The position numbers were made by a program, and so were the translations under genes. Shown here piece after piece: positions 63,188 through 64,000 of a stretch of 64,000 bases of DNA (positions are counted from its first letter, which is position 1; the number at the start of each line of letters is the position of its first letter). The notes below the pieces were generated by a model. That model had not been told where the DNA came from. It made no database searches and saw only the letters and a list, made by a program, of their open reading frames with translations. Source of the DNA: Haloarchaeobius salinus (lineage in GTDB: Archaea; Halobacteriota; Halobacteria; Halobacteriales; Natrialbaceae); the NCBI RefSeq assembly GCF_024464185.1, contig NZ_JANHAU010000002.1, forward strand, positions 186,001-250,000, read 5' to 3'.

Positions 63188-64000
63188 ATGGGTCTGATGT
63201 GTTCGCTCCGTGGTCACGACTGGAGCGAGAGGGAACTGGAGGACGAGCGCGACGAGCGCGGGAACGAGGTCGTGCTGACGGTCCGGGAGTACGAGGTCTG
63301 CTCTCGCTGCGACGCCCGGAACCTCGTCAGCGAGAACACGGAGGTCACGTCGGTCGCGAGCACCGAGGACGAGGCGGACGAGGCGGACGAGGCGGACGAG
63401 ACGGCTGCGGACGGGACGACCGCGGACACTGGACAGCACGCCGACACCGAGGGCGGCGACGACACCACGGTCGACGATGCGGCGACAGAGGTGGTGGAGG
63501 GCGGCGTCGGCGAGGACGGTATCGGCGAGGACGGCGTCGGCGAGGACGGCGTCGGCGAGGACGCCGCCGACGCGGTCGTCGAGGGTGACGACGCCGCCAT
63601 CATCGTCGACGCCGAGGACGGCGATGAGGCCGACACGGCTGCGGCCGACGCCACCGAGGAACCGGCGGCGGCGACCGACGAGCCGGCAGTCGACCCCGCG
63701 GAGGAGGATGCGATGGTCATGACGGACGACGACGACGAACCGAGCGGGGCTGGCACGGACGCCGATGCGACCGAGGCCACTCCCGACGCGTCGGCGTCCT
63801 CGGCCGACCCCCACGAGGACCCCACGACGGACGACGGCGTCATCCTCCCCGGCGAGACGGAGTCGTCGACCGACGACGAGCGTGGCCACGGCGAGTGGCC
63901 GGAGCACGAGCAGGCGGCCGCCCCGGAGTCCGGCGAGGCCACGGCGTGGCCCGAGCACGAGACCGACGACGACGGCTACGACGCACAGGTCCCCGACGAC
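63188..64000 (+). CDS. Acidic protein with N-terminal zinc-ribbon-like region, C-terminally cut
   Basis: At least 271 residues; the gene runs past the window end. The N terminus MGLMCSLRGHDWSERELEDER with CSRCDARNLV forms a possible zinc site (C5, H10, then the CxxC). The rest is highly acidic and disordered, with four VGEDG-type repeats (about residues 106-125) and two WPEHE motifs near the end (GEWPEHEQ and AWPEHETD). It resembles a haloarchaeal family of unknown function (I recall the name DUF7093, not certain). Confidence 0.75.
   Translation, partial: MGLMCSLRGHDWSERELEDERDERGNEVVLTVREYEVCSRCDARNLVSENTEVTSVASTEDEADEADEADETAADGTTADTGQHADTEGGDDTTVDDAATEVVEGGVGEDGIGEDGVGEDGVGEDAADAVVEGDDAAIIVDAEDGDEADTAAADATEEPAAATDEPAVDPAEEDAMVMTDDDDEPSGAGTDADATEATPDASASSADPHEDPTTDDGVILPGETESSTDDERGHGEWPEHEQAAAPESGEATAWPEHETDDDGYDAQVPDD
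63503..63562 (+). repeat. Four tandem 15-bp repeats in the acidic gene
   Basis: Four copies of GGCGTCGGCGAGGAC (one with GGTATCGGCGAGGAC) encode GVGED/GIGED units. It is an in-frame tandem repeat that may vary in number between strains. Confidence 0.85.

Noticed and set aside
63503-63562. Possible CRISPR-like array
   Set aside because: Four contiguous 15-bp repeats with no spacers, in frame within an acidic protein gene.

Overview
The window is a 64 kb chromosomal segment from a halophilic archaeon (class Halobacteria). The evidence is a very high GC content with strong third-position bias, acidic proteins rich in Asp and Glu, Tat-type RR signal peptides, PGF-CTERM-like surface anchors, TATA boxes about 25 nt upstream of many start codons (leaderless promoters), an archaeal RNase P RNA, and several protein families that I know only from haloarchaea (cbaDBAE oxidase, Hvo_1808-type surface proteins, archaeal SepF). 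The genus cannot be fixed from this segment. Both ends cut genes: a subtilisin-like protease at the left and an acidic repeat-containing protein at the right. No insertion sequence, integrase, prophage or CRISPR array was seen, and the composition is even apart from one AT-richer patch near 60.6-60.8 kb.

Layout. 1-6.3 kb: secreted protease (partial), sepF, a NifU-like Fe-S protein, two tandem LVIVD-repeat surface proteins and a ROK glucokinase. 6.4-15 kb: a multi-PAS histidine kinase, a LURP-one-like protein, uvrA, a sulfatase-fold enzyme and an Asp-box beta-propeller protein. 15-18.5 kb: a zinc-ribbon ArsR-like regulator, an MhqO/MhqD-like ring-cleavage dioxygenase plus hydrolase pair, and a GNAT acetyltransferase. 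18.3-25.5 kb: a divergent respiratory cluster. On one side are a copper P-type ATPase, a SafE-like membrane protein and small membrane proteins; on the other is cbaD-cbaB-cbaA-cbaE plus a membrane protein. Copper delivery and the copper-containing terminal oxidase therefore sit together.

25.5-35.4 kb: two conserved haloarchaeal proteins, dihydroorotase, a lipoate-ligase-like protein, an M23-like protein, and a nicotinamidase-like hydrolase and nicotinate phosphoribosyltransferase (NAD salvage) separated by two paralogous lipoproteins. One lipoprotein has an intact HExxH site and the other has QExxH. An AMMECR1 protein follows. 35.5-38.6 kb: RNase P RNA with a nested inverted repeat behind it, an M29 aminopeptidase, tRNA-Val(UAC) and small proteins. 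38.7-46.8 kb: an ABC exporter, a 7TM histidine kinase, small proteins, a creatininase-fold protein, MaoC and MptD (overlapping genes), and an R2lox-type di-metal oxidase. 46.8-64 kb: a large Tat-exported protein, a MutS-related ATPase, membrane proteins, a second zinc-ribbon regulator, a CopD-like membrane protein next to an Lrp-TRASH metal regulator, riboflavin synthase, a PrsW-type protease and an FAU-1-like ribonuclease.

The most unusual signal is a repeated intergenic element of about 112-115 bp. It occurs twice (12329-12440 and 29754-29868) with three conserved sequence blocks at nearly fixed spacing and with paired changes that keep the same hairpins, so it may be an undescribed structured RNA.
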